This document shows, one piece after another, positions 63,264 through 64,000 of a stretch of DNA of 64,000 bases (its first letter is position 1; each line of letters opens with the position of its first letter). The notes under the pieces are model-generated. The model did not search any database, was not told the DNA's origin, and saw only the letters and a program-made list of their open reading frames with translations. The translations under genes were made by a program, and so were the position numbers. Source of the DNA: Neostapfia colusana (lineage: Eukaryota; Streptophyta; Magnoliopsida; Poales; Poaceae); contig JASWHV010000008.1 of assembly GCA_030760725.1 (NCBI GenBank), positions 49,548,057 through 49,612,056 of the forward strand, in the 5' to 3' direction.

Positions 63264-64000
63264 TGTAAGGGCCTCAGTTTTTGACACAAAATTGAAGTGT
63301 TCATCACCACACCACACACCTCATTTGAGGAAAGATGATGAACACAAATGAAGAGCAAGTAACCACCATCAACATGCTCATTAGAAAACAAACTCACACA
63401 TTGCAAAAGTGGTATTTCCCACATGTGATATAGGTGGGCTGGACATATGAAAACTCCTACACTTTGCTAAGGATGTCCATGCCAAGTTTCACCCAAATTC
63501 AAAACCTTTTTGAGGTCATTTTGGGTATAGCTAGAAAGAGGGCAGTTTGAAACCATATTCAAATTCAAACTGTTTTTATCCCATGAATTTAAAAGTGGGA
63601 GGCATATTCTTACTCAGCACATTTTTGTGAGCTCGCACACCAATTTTCACTCCATTTGGAGTTGATCTTGACATGAGCTAAGTGGGACAAATTCAAACTT
63701 TATTTGAATTCAAAACTGAACTTGTGCTGAAATTCATTCAAATCAAACCCCATTTGGATTCTACTCAATTCAAATGGCTCATGGGTGAATAATTTGAATC
63801 ACCATGGGTATTTTGGGACTCACTGTTTACAACAGTGATTAGAAGTAAATTTCAGAGGTTAAAATTGGCAGTGGGACCCACATGTCAGCCACTGAAGGAG
63901 ATCAACCGAGTGGACTTTCAGCACTCGGGTCCCCGAGCTTCTCCCGAGAGCGCCACCGAGGGGAGGCCGCCGAGCCACCACCTGCTTGCCGCCCACGGTC
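63264..64000 (+). mobile_element. T3 3' LTR, first 737 bp
   Basis: Starts TGTAAGGGCC and follows 52165-52901 with five substitutions. It is cut by the window end. Confidence 0.93.

Larger units (their letters stand above)
52165..64000 (+). mobile_element. T3: Tekay-like element, 3' end beyond window
   Basis: The 5' LTR starts after GTCAT (the presumed target copy, whose partner is outside). Primer site, leader, pre-gag, gag-pol, polypurine tract and the first 737 bp of the 3' LTR are present. Comparing those 737 bp with the 5' LTR I count five substitutions and no indel, so this is the youngest of the three copies. Confidence 0.93.

Overview
This window is plant nuclear DNA, most likely from a grass, and consists almost entirely of repeats. 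I see no convincing host gene, tRNA, rRNA or CRISPR. The plant assignment rests on long-LTR Ty3/gypsy elements of plant chromovirus type with initiator-Met primer sites, on a second element resembling the centromeric CRM clade, and on an AT-rich satellite with a period of about 760 bp.

Layout: (1) 1-10596 is a Tekay/Del-like chromovirus, here called T1. Its 5' LTR is cut by the window edge and its 3' LTR stops after about 2.5 kb. (2) 10597-12447 is a minus-strand solo LTR of another family. (3) 12448-12485 plus 19955-23047 is a divergent, left-truncated LTR (LTR-B). It is split by a complete CRM-like element at 12486-19954, which has 871/870-bp LTRs and target duplication CTTTC. (4) 23048-34457 and 49908-51764 form one satellite array. 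It is interrupted by a complete 15.45-kb Tekay-like element, T2, at 34458-49907, with LTRs of about 4.05 kb and target duplication ATTCT. (5) 51765-52164 is about 400 bp of unrecognised, GC-richer sequence at the array edge. (6) 52165-64000 is a third Tekay-like element, T3, whose 3' LTR runs off the window.

The three Tekay-like copies share one plan: long LTR, Met-tRNA primer site, leader of about 1.5 kb, an extra reading frame of about 315 codons ahead of gag, then gag-protease-RT-RNase H-integrase with a C-terminal chromodomain-like segment, polypurine tract and LTR. The extra frame has a coiled coil and an acidic tail. It is open over its whole length only in T1, is interrupted in T2 and T3, and sits directly behind a splice-acceptor-like sequence in all three. 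Every gag-pol copy is broken by stops and frameshifts. T3 is the most intact and the youngest (5 substitutions between its LTRs over 737 compared bases).

The points most worth a second look are the extra pre-gag frame with its splice-like start context, acidic codon blocks inside the LTRs that share a stop codon in every complete copy, the hyphenated palindrome in the satellite (including a variant altered in both arms), and a CRM-type element beside a satellite array, which suggests pericentromeric or centromeric chromatin.
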